Shown here: positions 1-6,585 of the stretch, one piece after another
Layout: each line of letters opens with the position of its first letter
Numbering within the stretch: the stretch's first letter is position 1
Assembly: GCA_031285975.1 (NCBI GenBank)
Contig: JAITVE010000315.1
Coordinates: 1-12,350 of the forward strand
Direction: 5' to 3'
Length of the DNA: 12,350 nucleotides
From: Candidatus Adiutrix sp.
Lineage (GTDB): Bacteria; Desulfobacterota; Desulfarculia; Adiutricales; Adiutricaceae
Notes under the pieces: model-generated
Seen by the model: the letters and a program-made list of their open reading frames with translations, nothing else
The model's database searches: none
Told to the model about the DNA's origin: nothing
Translations under genes and position numbers: made by a program

Positions 1-6
1 CGCAGT

Positions 7-28
7 GGGGGCACATTACATTGCCCCC
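7..28. other. Short GC-rich inverted repeat at the left edge
   Basis: Positions 7-13 (GGGGGCA) pair perfectly with 22-28 (TGCCCCC) around an 8-nt loop. The repeat lies 4 bases left of the large terminator palindrome. There is no T tract directly after it on the minus strand. On the plus strand it is followed by an A-rich stretch and then the terminator. It may be a second stem of a compound transcription end, or belong to a gene outside the window. Confidence 0.4.
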
Positions 29-32
29 GAAC

Positions 33-77
33 AAAAAGCCGGGCCGTCCTTCAAATTGAAGGACGGCCCGGCTTTTT
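33..77 (-). terminator. Perfect-stem intrinsic terminator, bidirectional
   Basis: Positions 33-54 are an exact inverted repeat of 56-77 around one central base. The palindrome has a GC-rich core (GCCGGGCCGTCC) flanked by A5 and T5, so it forms a terminator on either strand. On the minus strand it begins 15 bases after the stop codon of the flavoprotein gene and is its natural transcription end. A working loop would open the central AT bases. It could also stop plus-strand transcription entering from the left. Confidence 0.9.
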
Positions 78-92
78 GCGCTCAAAGTAGCA

Positions 93-728
93 TCAGTCGA
101 TGAAGTTGGTCATGACCGACTTTTCGGTGGCCGGGAGGGACACGCCCGCTTTCTGCCCGGCTTCCTTGCATTTGAGGAACCAGGCCATGTTGCGGCCCAG
201 GACGCGCATGACCTGCAAGCCTTCGAGGTCTTTTTTCACATCCTCGGGGGTGAAGCCGTGCACCATGTTCCAGTATTTCGAGGAAATGACGGGCATCTCA
301 GAAATGGTGAAATACTTGTTGAGCTGGTCCAAAGCCGCCGTGGTGCCGCCGCGCCGCGCGGAGACCACCGCCGCCGCCGGTTTCAGGTAAAAATTCTCCC
401 GGCGGCCGGCGTTCATGGTGGAGAAAAACACCCGATCCAGAAACGAGGTAATGGCCCCGCCCGCCGCCGCGTAGTGGACGGGCGAACCGAAGACGAAGCC
501 GTCGGCCTTGGCGGCGGCGTCGGTGAAGACGTTGACCTGGTCGTCAAAAACGCATTTGCCCAGTTCGCCGCATTTACCGCAGGAGATGCAGCCGGGGAGG
601 GCTTTGGTGCCGAGCTGGAAAATTTCGGCGGTCACGCCCTCTTTTTCCAGAGTGGCCGCGATTTCGCTCAAGGCGGTGAAGGTGCAGCCGTGGGTATGGG
701 GGCTGCCGTTGACCAGTAAGACTTTCAT
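93..728 (-). CDS. Flavodoxin-like NAD(P)H-dependent FMN reductase family protein, Isf-like
   Basis: This is a 211-residue cytosolic flavoprotein of the flavodoxin-like/NADPH-dependent FMN reductase superfamily. The N-terminal strand MKVLLVNGSP followed by HTHGCT is the FMN-phosphate loop, and GSPVHY (residues 81-86) is the usual second flavin-contact loop. Cysteines 47, 50, 53 and 59 are spaced CX2CX2CX5C, which fits the compact motif that binds 4Fe-4S in archaeal iron-sulfur flavoproteins. Many relatives carry similar cysteines without a proven cluster, so cluster binding is inferred. The ATG at 726-728 is chosen because AAGGAG (734-739) precedes it. The gene lies 90 bases downstream of the DUF169 gene on the same strand, with no convincing promoter between, so co-transcription is plausible. 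The likely role is electron transfer or reduction of quinones, flavins or other small molecules; the substrate cannot be read from the sequence. Confidence 0.88.
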   Translation of the reverse strand: MKVLLVNGSPHTHGCTFTALSEIAATLEKEGVTAEIFQLGTKALPGCISCGKCGELGKCVFDDQVNVFTDAAAKADGFVFGSPVHYAAAGGAITSFLDRVFFSTMNAGRRENFYLKPAAAVVSARRGGTTAALDQLNKYFTISEMPVISSKYWNMVHGFTPEDVKKDLEGLQVMRVLGRNMAWFLKCKEAGQKAGVSLPATEKSVMTNFID

Positions 729-786
729 GATAACTCCTTATAGAGGCTCGGGCTATTTATGCGCGCCCGGCCAAGTCGTTTATATG

Positions 787-816
787 CCGCCGCAGGGCGC
801 AAGGCCCTTCCGGCGG
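787..816 (-). other. Imperfect hairpin between DUF169 and flavoprotein genes
   Basis: CCGCCG (787-792) pairs with CGGCGG (811-816). After a small asymmetric bulge, AGGGC (794-798) pairs with GCCCT (804-808). On the minus strand the stem begins two bases after the DUF169 stop codon. No T tract follows it, so it is a poor intrinsic terminator. It may instead protect the 3' end of the mRNA or reduce read-through into the flavoprotein gene. Confidence 0.4.
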
Positions 817-818
817 GG

Positions 819-1634
819 CTATTCGTTGAGCTTCAGCCACGCGTGGCGCGTGAGAAAACTTTCATCGACATTGTTTTCCATCTCAAGGTATAAACTCCAG
901 GGCATGGCGAAGGACAACAGGTCGCGCCCCAGGAGCTTTTTCAGATAGAGCCGGGCCGAGATGTCGGTGAGGCCGACCACAGCCTTGGGGGCCTCCCCGG
1001 CGGCTTCTCCCATGGGGAAGAGGCCAATGCTCTGGCAGCCGGAACCGAAGGGGATGCGGACGTTGTCCACCCCCCGGCGGGCGTAATTGGCCAGCACCAC
1101 CAGGGCCGAAAGCTGCATGGCGTCGGCCAGGACAATGACCGCTTCCGGGGCTGTTTCCGGCTTGACTTTGGACAGGGGCTCGAGAATCACCACCGGGCCC
1201 TTGAGGGGCGCTTTGGGGAGGCCGGACAGGAAGTCGTCGGCCAATTCCGGGTTCTTCTTAAAGCCTTCGCCCTTGAGGAACTCTTCCACCGCGTCGGGGG
1301 CAGCCCCGTTTTCGGCCATTTTTTGGCCGCGCATCCGGCCTTCCTCATAGTGCTCGTTGCCGGAGGAGAGGAAGCGGGCAAAGGTCTCCCGGCCGCCGGG
1401 GAAGGCGTTGTCATTGCGGTCGGCCAGGCCCAGGCCCTGGGAGGCGCCGGGGCAGTGGCAGGTTTCCAGGCTGAAGGCGACGGTTTTCCCCTCCAGGGCC
1501 GGGCCCAGCAGGAACATGGCGCAGCCCCAGCTTGTGCCGCCGCTTTTCATGCTTTTGGCCTCAGGGGGCATTTCCGGGGCGTAATAGAGAGCCAGAGGGG
1601 GATGGCGCAGGGACAGCGCTTGAACCAGAGACAT
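819..1634 (-). CDS. DUF169 family protein
   Basis: This 271-residue soluble protein is recognised as a member of the DUF169 (COG2043-type) family, which is common in anaerobic archaea and deltaproteobacterial-type bacteria and has no established function. Supporting features are the GGTSWGC block (Cys38), the ETCHCPGA block (Cys59, Cys61), the GSGCQSIGLFP block (Cys200) and the family-typical ending AMPWSLYLEMENN. The four cysteines suggest a metal or redox centre, but this is inference. The reading frame stays open for 37 more codons upstream. The ATG at 1632-1634 is preferred because AAAGGAG (1641-1647) sits six bases before it and family homology begins there; the extension is unlike the family. 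No signal peptide or membrane segment is seen. The neighbouring flavoprotein gene downstream may be a redox partner. Confidence 0.85.
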   Translation of the reverse strand: MSLVQALSLRHPPLALYYAPEMPPEAKSMKSGGTSWGCAMFLLGPALEGKTVAFSLETCHCPGASQGLGLADRNDNAFPGGRETFARFLSSGNEHYEEGRMRGQKMAENGAAPDAVEEFLKGEGFKKNPELADDFLSGLPKAPLKGPVVILEPLSKVKPETAPEAVIVLADAMQLSALVVLANYARRGVDNVRIPFGSGCQSIGLFPMGEAAGEAPKAVVGLTDISARLYLKKLLGRDLLSFAMPWSLYLEMENNVDESFLTRHAWLKLNE

Positions 1635-1681
1635 GCAGAACTCCTTTCCGTCAGTTGAGAACCAGCACCTTTCCCGGAAGT

Positions 1682-1710
1682 ATTGTACAACGTCTTTGCC
1701 ACAAAATAAA
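1682..1710 (-). promoter_or_regulatory. Candidate promoter of the DUF169 gene
   Basis: On the minus strand, TACAAT (1682-1687) is a good -10 box. The hexamer 17 bases upstream is TTTATT (1705-1710), a weak -35. Start of transcription would fall near 1675 and give a leader of about 40 nt. The call rests mainly on the -10 box and on the need for a promoter after the terminator at 1778-1820. Confidence 0.35.
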
Positions 1711-1777
1711 CGACAAAAGACACAATTATCCAGGTGTTTTTTCACTCATGCCGCAGACATTCGATGAAAAATCTTAA

Positions 1778-1820
1778 AAAAGCCGGTTCATAACCTGCAA
1801 AAGGCAATGAACCGGCTTTT
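1778..1820 (-). terminator. Intrinsic terminator after the RRM protein gene, bidirectional
   Basis: AAAAGCCGGTTCAT (1778-1791) is an exact inverted repeat of ATGAACCGGCTTTT (1807-1820), with a 15-base loop. On the minus strand the stem ends in an A/T tract suited to rho-independent termination. It starts 70 bases after the stop codon of the RRM gene and separates it from the DUF169 gene. The T4 on the other strand allows termination in the plus direction too. Confidence 0.85.
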
Positions 1821-1890
1821 GGTAAGCGGGTTATACGTCGGGCGGAAAGTCAGGCCAAGCCCGGCAAACCAGGCGGCCGACGGGTACTTT

Positions 1891-2166
1891 CTAGTACCGG
1901 CCTCCGGGGCGACGCTGGGTTTCACGCTTCTGGGCTTCGTTGACTTTCAGGCGGCGGCCTTCGTGTTCAACGCCGTCCAAAGCGGCGATGGCTTTGCGGG
2001 CGTCGGCGGCTTCCATCTCGACAAAGCCGAAACCGCGGGAACGGCCGGTTTCGCGGTCGGAAATGACGTTGGCCGAAATAACTTCGCCATACTGGCTGAA
2101 CAGGGTGCTAAGGCTCGACCCATCGGCGGAAAAAGCAAGGTTGCCGACATAAATAGAAACGGTCAT
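1891..2166 (-). CDS. Small RRM-domain RNA-binding protein
   Basis: The 91-residue protein is essentially one RNA-recognition motif. RNP2 is IYVGNL (residues 5-10) and RNP1 is RGFGFVEM (residues 44-51), both with the aromatic residues that stack on RNA bases. It ends in a short basic, Gly/Arg-rich tail (RRPGGRY). Such single-RRM proteins occur in cyanobacteria and many deltaproteobacterial-type genomes. They bind single-stranded RNA and are often linked to cold or stress adaptation; the target here is unknown. The frame extends 28 codons upstream, but the ATG at 2164-2166 is chosen because the RRM begins directly after it and a GGAG lies 9 bases before it. It has its own promoter, a long leader and a terminator, so it can be expressed independently of serCA. 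Confidence 0.92.
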   Translation of the reverse strand: MTVSIYVGNLAFSADGSSLSTLFSQYGEVISANVISDRETGRSRGFGFVEMEAADARKAIAALDGVEHEGRRLKVNEAQKRETQRRPGGRY

Positions 2167-2279
2167 GTGATAAAACTCCGTACTCCAAAAAGGATGAATG
2201 GTGATTGGGTCGGTAAAATCCATAAATGAGTCAGCACATCGCCAGGTCATTCCCGAAAAATACGAAACCCGAACTAAGG

Positions 2280-2308
2280 ACGTTATCCTCTTTTTATAAT
2301 AATGTCAA
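2280..2308 (-). promoter_or_regulatory. Sigma70-type promoter of the RRM protein gene
   Basis: Minus-strand TTGACA (2303-2308) is a perfect -35 box. Seventeen bases on is TAACGT (2280-2285), a fair -10 box. It lies directly after the serA stop codon. Transcription would begin near 2273 and give an unusually long leader of about 105 nt before the RRM start codon. No terminator is seen between serA and this promoter, so read-through from serCA could also supply the gene. Confidence 0.65.
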
Positions 2309-2317
2309 GCACTTTTT

Positions 2318-3274
2318 TTAACGCTTGGTGATGCTATTGACCGCGCCGACCAATCCGCCGTTCTGGAAAAAGTCGATCATCTGGCGGGCCACGGCCTCGG
2401 CCACGTTGACCTGGCTCTCGGCGGTGGAGGCCCCCAGGTGCGGCGTGCCGACAAAATTATCCAGGGCCAGGAGGGGGTGCCCGGCGGCCGGGGGCTCCTC
2501 AGCAAAAACGTCCAGGGCGGCTCCGGCCAGGCGGCCTTCCCGGAGGGCGGCGGCCAGTTCGGCCTCGTCCACCAGCCCGCCCCGGGCGCAGTTGATGAGC
2601 GCGGCCGTGGGCTTCATTTTGTCCAGGGCGGCGCGGTCGATGAGGTTGGCGGTCTCTTTCGTTTTGGGCAGATGCAGGCTCACGAAATCGCTTTCGCGCA
2701 GAATATCGTCCAGGCGGCGGGGCTGGGCTCCGCCCGCCGTGATCTGCTCGTCATTCAAAAAGGGGTCGTAGGCCAGCACGGTCATGCCGAAGGCCTGGGC
2801 CAGGGCTCCCGCCCGGCGGCCAACGGCCCCGAAGCCCACCAGGCCGATAGTTTTGCCCCGCAACTCCGTGCCCGCCAGGCGGCTCTTTTCCCAGCGCCCG
2901 GCCTTCAGGGCCGCGCAGCCCACGGCGATGTGGCGCACCAGGGAGAGCATCAGGCCCAGCACCAGCTCGGCCACGCCGTTGGCGTTCTGCCCCGGCGTGT
3001 TCATAACCAGAACCCCGGCTTTGGTGGCCGCGTCCACATCAATGGTGTCCACCCCGGCCCCGGCCCGGCCCACCACTTTCAGGCGGGGCGCGCCTTTGGC
3101 CAAGGCCTCGGCGGTGACCTTCACCGCGCTGCGCACCACCAGGCCGTCGTAATCGCCGATAATTTCCACTAATTCGGCGGGGCTCAGGCCCTGGCGATAG
3201 TCCACCTCAAAACCGGCTTCCTGAAACAGTTTCGGGCAGATGGCGTCGATTTTTTCACTGATGAGTATCTTCAT
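2318..3274 (-). CDS. serA: D-3-phosphoglycerate dehydrogenase, short form without ACT domain
   Basis: This cytosolic enzyme oxidises 3-phosphoglycerate to 3-phosphohydroxypyruvate with NAD+, the first step of serine synthesis. The 318-residue sequence shows the D-2-hydroxyacid dehydrogenase pattern: GVDTIDVDAA near residue 75, the Rossmann loop GFGAVG (147-152) with Asp170 as the likely NAD-ribose ligand, NCARGG with catalytic Arg231, AEEPP with Glu260 and TPHLGAS with His279. It stops shortly after the AVN segment that closes the catalytic fold. It therefore lacks both the intervening ASB domain and the C-terminal ACT domain that give serine feedback control in longer forms. The start codon lies two bases after the serC stop codon, so the two are surely one operon. 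AGGA within the end of serC serves as ribosome site. Another hydroxyacid dehydrogenase is possible from sequence alone, but the serC partner makes SerA by far the best call. Confidence 0.93.
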   Translation of the reverse strand: MKILISEKIDAICPKLFQEAGFEVDYRQGLSPAELVEIIGDYDGLVVRSAVKVTAEALAKGAPRLKVVGRAGAGVDTIDVDAATKAGVLVMNTPGQNANGVAELVLGLMLSLVRHIAVGCAALKAGRWEKSRLAGTELRGKTIGLVGFGAVGRRAGALAQAFGMTVLAYDPFLNDEQITAGGAQPRRLDDILRESDFVSLHLPKTKETANLIDRAALDKMKPTAALINCARGGLVDEAELAAALREGRLAGAALDVFAEEPPAAGHPLLALDNFVGTPHLGASTAESQVNVAEAVARQMIDFFQNGGLVGAVNSITKR

Positions 3275-3276
3275 GG

Positions 3277-4359
3277 TCAGCCGTTCCTGCGCTGGAATTC
3301 AGCCATGAATTCTACCAGTTTGTCCACGGAATCCCGCCCCACGGCATTGTAGAGCGAGGCCCTGAGGCCGCCCACGCTGCGGTGGCCGCCGAGGCCCACC
3401 AGCCCCTCGGACTGGGCTTCCTTTTTAAATTTCTTGTCCAAATCCTCGCCGGGCAAACGGAAGGTGACGTTCATGCTCGAGCGGCTGCCGGGCCGGGCCG
3501 TGCCCCGGTAAAAGCCGGAACTGCCGTCAATGGCCCCGTAGAGGGTGTCGGCCTTAATCTTGTTGGTGGCGGCCATGTTTTCCAGGCCGCCGACGGTGCG
3601 GCGCAGCCACTTGAAGGTCAGGCCGGAAATATAAATGTTCCAGACCGGCGGGGTGTTGTACATGCTGTCGTTCTTGATATAGCTGGGGTAGCTCAGCATG
3701 GTGGGCACGTCCAGCCGGGCCTTGTCGGCCAGGTCGCGGCGCATGGCCACCACGGTCACCCCGGCGGGGCCCACGTTTTTCTGGGCCCCGGCGTAGATGA
3801 GGCCGAAGTGTTCCAGATTCACCGGGCGGGACAGGAATTCCGAGGACATGTCGGCAATGAGCGGCGCGGGCGCGTTGGTGGGAAAGTGTTGACACTGGGT
3901 GCCGCGCACGGTGTTGTTGCTGGTCAGGTAGACATATTTGGCTTCGGGATTGAAGTCGAAGACGTCGGGGATGTGGGTGAAATCATCGTCTTCGGAAGTG
4001 GCGGCCAGCCGGGGGTTGGAGCCGCAGATACGGGCCTCCTTATAGGCCCTGGTGGCCCACAGGCCAGTGTTGATATAGTCGCAGTGGCCGCCCGGCCCGG
4101 CGAAGTTGATGGGGATCATGGCGAACTGCAAACTGGCCCCGCCCTGGCAAAAAATGACGGCCCAGTCTTCGCCCAGATTCAAAAGCGCCCGCAGGTCGGC
4201 CACAACCTCGTCCACCATGGCCACCACTTCTTTGCTGCGGTGGCTGTTTTCCATAATGGACATGCCGGTGCCGTGCCAGTCCATCATATCGCGGGCGGCT
4301 TCCTCCAAAACTTCCACCGGCAGGCTTCCGGGCCCACCGTTAAAATTGGCTACTCTCAT
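3277..4359 (-). CDS. serC: Phosphoserine aminotransferase
   Basis: SerC transfers the amino group of glutamate to 3-phosphohydroxypyruvate to give O-phosphoserine. It may also act on the C4 analogue in pyridoxal phosphate synthesis where that pathway exists. The 360-residue length is typical. The start NFNGGPGSLP, the block SIMENSHRS (34-42), GLIYAGAQKNVGPAG with the PLP-binding Lys194, and HRSVGGLRASLYNA near the C-terminus are hallmark SerC motifs. The frame is open for 15 more codons, but the ATG at 4357-4359 follows GGAGAAGGGAA closely and starts at the conserved N-terminus. It is the first gene of the serC-serA operon and has a near-consensus promoter about 70 bases upstream. The product is handed to SerA's pathway successor, a phosphoserine phosphatase, which is not in the window. 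Confidence 0.96.
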   Translation of the reverse strand: MRVANFNGGPGSLPVEVLEEAARDMMDWHGTGMSIMENSHRSKEVVAMVDEVVADLRALLNLGEDWAVIFCQGGASLQFAMIPINFAGPGGHCDYINTGLWATRAYKEARICGSNPRLAATSEDDDFTHIPDVFDFNPEAKYVYLTSNNTVRGTQCQHFPTNAPAPLIADMSSEFLSRPVNLEHFGLIYAGAQKNVGPAGVTVVAMRRDLADKARLDVPTMLSYPSYIKNDSMYNTPPVWNIYISGLTFKWLRRTVGGLENMAATNKIKADTLYGAIDGSSGFYRGTARPGSRSSMNVTFRLPGEDLDKKFKKEAQSEGLVGLGGHRSVGGLRASLYNAVGRDSVDKLVEFMAEFQRRNG

Positions 4360-4371
4360 TTCCCTTCTCCC

Positions 4372-4392
4372 GGGCGCGGCTGAGTGGCGCCC
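4372..4392 (-). other. Hairpin in the serC leader
   Basis: GGGCGC (4372-4377) pairs with GCGCCC (4387-4392) around a 9-base loop. In the minus-strand transcript it stands immediately before the ribosome site of serC (4360-4371). No T tract follows, so it is not a terminator. It could affect ribosome access or mRNA stability, but no known riboswitch fold is recognisable in the leader of about 60 nt. Confidence 0.4.
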
Positions 4393-4426
4393 CTCTAAAT
4401 GCAACTTTCCAAAAGTCCAATTTGTT

Positions 4427-4455
4427 ACTATAAAACGCCAGGCCTTTCACGTCAA
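4427..4455 (-). promoter_or_regulatory. Sigma70-type promoter of serC-serA
   Basis: Minus-strand TTGACG (4450-4455) and TATAGT (4427-4432) are separated by exactly 17 bases, each one base from consensus. Transcription would start near 4420, giving a leader of about 60 nt to the serC ATG. It lies after the dnaB terminator and is the strongest-looking promoter in the window. Confidence 0.85.
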
Positions 4456-4569
4456 GAATTTTTCCGCGTCCCGGTCAGCGCCTGCGCATCGAATGAAGGT
4501 CAGATGCGTAGCCCCCGGGAAAACTCGTTTGGGAAAAAAATTGACTGGCCCCCTACCCTGTTTCTCACG

Positions 4570-4595
4570 AAAAACCCTGCTCGAGCGGGGTTTTT
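4570..4595 (-). terminator. Intrinsic terminator after dnaB, bidirectional
   Basis: AAAAACCC (4570-4577) pairs with GGGTTTTT (4588-4595), with a T/G wobble and a GCT/AGC inner stem closing a short loop. The minus-strand transcript ends in a U5 run. It begins 11 bases after the dnaB stop codon and separates dnaB from the serC promoter. Confidence 0.85.
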
Positions 4596-4606
4596 ACCGG
4601 CGACGC

Positions 4607-6001
4607 TCAGTAGTTGGGGTCGGGCGGCACGAAGCTGGAATAGTGGGACATGAAGCGCAGGTCAACGGTGCCGGTGGGGCCGTTGCGGTGCTTGCCGATA
4701 ATCAGTTCTGCCTTGCCTTTCAAGGTTTCGTCGTCTTTTTTATAGACTTCGGGGCGGTAGACGAAGCAGATAATGTCCGCGTCCTGCTCGATGGCCCCGC
4801 TCTCGCGGAGGTCGGAGAGCATGGGCTTTTTGTCGGGCCGGTCTTCCACGCGGCGGTTGAGCTGAGACAGGGCCAGCACCGGCACGTGCAGTTCTTTGGC
4901 CAAGCCTTTCAGGGCCCGGCTGATTTCGCTGATCTCCTGCTCGCGGCTGTCGGTGCGGTCGCTGCCGCGCATGAGTTGCAGGTAATCCACCACCACCAGG
5001 CCCAGTTGCTTCGAGCCCCGGCTGTCCAACTGGCTTTTCAGCCGCCGGGTTTTGGCCCGCAGTTCCAGCACCCGAATGGCCGGAGTGTCGTCAATGTAAA
5101 TCTCCGCCGTGTCCAGGAGATTGAGGGCCGTGGTCAGTTGGTCGATGTGCTCGGGCTGAAGGCGGCCGGTGCGCAGGTCGCCCAGGTTGAGGCGGCCGGT
5201 CTGGCATATCAGGCGCTGCAAAAGCTGCTCGGTGCCCATTTCCAGGCTGAAAATGGCCACGGCCGCGCCCGCTATGCCCTGGTGCTGCTCCCGCTGGGCG
5301 GGCAGGGCCGCGCCTAGGGCCAGGTTCAGGGCCAGGGCGGTCTTGCCCATGGCCGGACGCCCGGCCAGGATAATGAGGTCAGTGGGCTGGAAGCCGCCGG
5401 TCAGGGAGTCGAAGGCGGCGAAGCCGCTGGGAGTGCCTGTCAGCCCTCCACCCTTGGCGCTCAAGGCCGCGATGCGGGATTCCGCCTCTTTCAGCATGTC
5501 AGGCACCCGCTGGAGGCTGTTGGCCCCCCGTTCGTCGCGCACCCGGTAGATGGCGGCCTCGGCCCTATCCAGCACATCGCCCACGTCCTGAGGGTGGCCC
5601 TGGCATTCTTCGGAAATGGTGGCTGAGATGGAAATCATCCGCCGCAAAACCGAGCGGTCAATGATGATGCGGGCATAGCGGGCCACGTTGGCGGCCACCC
5701 CCACGCCGTCGGACAGTTCCGAAAGATAGGCCGGGCCGCCAATGTGCTCCAGGCTGCCGCGCTTCCGCAGGGCCTCGGTGGTGGTAATCAAATCCACCGG
5801 GTCGCCCTTGTCGTAGAGGTTGGTGATGGCCTTGAAAATTTCGCCGTGGGCGTCCTTGAAAAAGTCGTCGCCCATGAGGCGCGTTTCCAGAACCCGGGGC
5901 AGGGCCTCGGCCGCGTCCAGGATAATGGCCCCCAGGAGGGCCTGCTCGGCCTCCAGGCTGGAGGGCTGGGTCTCGATCAGCGGCGAATGTTCGGCAGTCA
6001 T
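4607..6001 (-). CDS. dnaB: Replicative DNA helicase DnaB
   Basis: DnaB is the hexameric 5'-3' helicase that unwinds DNA at the replication fork and recruits primase. The 464-residue length is typical. The N-terminal domain includes SLEAEQALLGAII (15-27) and the GGPAYLSEL segment (88-96). The RecA-like domain carries Walker A GRPAMGKT (214-221, Lys220), the catalytic Glu254 in FSLEM, Walker B VVVDY (336-340), the SQLNR sensor region (379-383), and KHRNGPTG (437-444) with the arginine-finger region. There is no intein or frameshift. The ATG at 5999-6001 follows GAGGTGG (6006-6012). The gene lies downstream of rpsF-rpsR-rplI, a common bacterial arrangement, but a strong hairpin terminator lies in the 84-base gap. 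No separate promoter fits in the remaining space, so expression probably depends on read-through or on a promoter inside rplI. Confidence 0.97.
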   Translation of the reverse strand: MTAEHSPLIETQPSSLEAEQALLGAIILDAAEALPRVLETRLMGDDFFKDAHGEIFKAITNLYDKGDPVDLITTTEALRKRGSLEHIGGPAYLSELSDGVGVAANVARYARIIIDRSVLRRMISISATISEECQGHPQDVGDVLDRAEAAIYRVRDERGANSLQRVPDMLKEAESRIAALSAKGGGLTGTPSGFAAFDSLTGGFQPTDLIILAGRPAMGKTALALNLALGAALPAQREQHQGIAGAAVAIFSLEMGTEQLLQRLICQTGRLNLGDLRTGRLQPEHIDQLTTALNLLDTAEIYIDDTPAIRVLELRAKTRRLKSQLDSRGSKQLGLVVVDYLQLMRGSDRTDSREQEISEISRALKGLAKELHVPVLALSQLNRRVEDRPDKKPMLSDLRESGAIEQDADIICFVYRPEVYKKDDETLKGKAELIIGKHRNGPTGTVDLRFMSHYSSFVPPDPNY

Positions 6002-6024
6002 CTCTCCACCTCATACATGCTATC

Positions 6025-6057
6025 AAAAAAGGCCCGCCCTGTTTCCAGGCCGGGCCT
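6025..6057 (-). terminator. Intrinsic terminator between rplI and dnaB
   Basis: On the minus strand AGGCCCG (6051-6057 reversed) and its partner at 6030-6036 form a 7-bp GC-rich outer stem, with an inner CCTG/CAGG stem and a TTTC-type loop. A run of six T's (6025-6030) follows. This is a textbook rho-independent terminator about 28 bases after the rplI stop codon. The T run ends only 23 bases before the dnaB start codon, so it may act as a partial terminator that lowers dnaB expression relative to the ribosomal proteins. Confidence 0.85.
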
Positions 6058-6085
6058 CAGTATACCACAGCGCGTGGGCCGAAAA

Positions 6086-6577
6086 TTATTTTTCGGCGGG
6101 CGCTTCTTCAGTGGCCGGAGACGCTTCGCCTTCGTCTTCAGGCTGCACGGAGACGCGAAAGGTGGCGGTGATTTCGGCGTGCAGGCGCACCGGCACTTCG
6201 AATTCGCCGACGCTCTTCAGCGGCTCGGACAGGCGCAGGCGCTTGCGGTCGATGTTATGACCGGCGGCCAGCAAGGCTTCGGCAATATCCATGGCCGTCA
6301 CCGCGCCATAGAGCTTGCCCTTTTCGCCGGTTTTGCGGCGGAAGACCAAGCGGACTTCGGCCATTTTGTTTTTCAGATCAACGGCCTGGTCTTTTTCGGC
6401 CTTGGCCCGGGCTTCAAACTCGGCCCGCTTTTTGGCCAGCATTTTCAGGTTGCCGGGAGTGGCCAGAAGGGCCGCGCCGCCGGGCAAAAGAAAGTTGCGG
6501 GCGTAGCCGGGGGCCACATTGAGCACCTGGCCGCTGAGCCCCAGGTTATCGACGTCTTTAATGAGAATTATTTCCAT
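6086..6577 (-). CDS. rplI: 50S ribosomal protein L9
   Basis: L9 binds 23S rRNA near the base of the L1 stalk and helps keep translation in frame. The N-terminal domain shows the family signature: GLSGQVLNVAPGYARNFLLP (13-32), then a lysine-rich connecting helix (about 45-75) and a C-terminal domain (about 76-145) with GKLYGAVT. The protein is 163 residues, against about 150 for many orthologues; the excess is an acidic, Ala/Pro/Glu-rich tail from about residue 146. The ATG at 6575-6577 follows GAGGTGA (6581-6587), which overlaps the rpsR stop codon. It is the last gene of the ribosomal operon, 8 bases after rpsR, and is followed by an intrinsic terminator. Confidence 0.96.
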   Translation of the reverse strand: MEIILIKDVDNLGLSGQVLNVAPGYARNFLLPGGAALLATPGNLKMLAKKRAEFEARAKAEKDQAVDLKNKMAEVRLVFRRKTGEKGKLYGAVTAMDIAEALLAAGHNIDRKRLRLSEPLKSVGEFEVPVRLHAEITATFRVSVQPEDEGEASPATEEAPAEK

Positions 6578-6585
6578 AATTCACC

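Noticed and set aside
1635..1745. N-terminal extension of the DUF169 protein to 1745
   Set aside because: The ATG at 1634 has a strong ribosome site and family homology starts there; the extension overlaps the candidate promoter.
1807..2229. Plus-strand open frame of 140 codons opposite the RRM gene
   Set aside because: It starts inside the terminator stem and is antisense to a well-supported RRM protein.
2295..2300. Plus-strand TATAAT in the RRM-serA gap
   Set aside because: No plus-strand gene follows it; it falls in the AT-rich spacer of the minus-strand promoter.
3382..4383. Plus-strand open frame of 333 codons opposite serC
   Set aside because: It is antisense to a clear SerC with conserved motifs. 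Its composition (Gly/Ala/Val/His-rich, no domain) is what high-GC codon bias produces in the opposite strand.
4399..4653. Plus-strand open frame across the serC-dnaB gap
   Set aside because: It runs through the serC promoter, the dnaB terminator and into dnaB antisense; the protein looks like noise.
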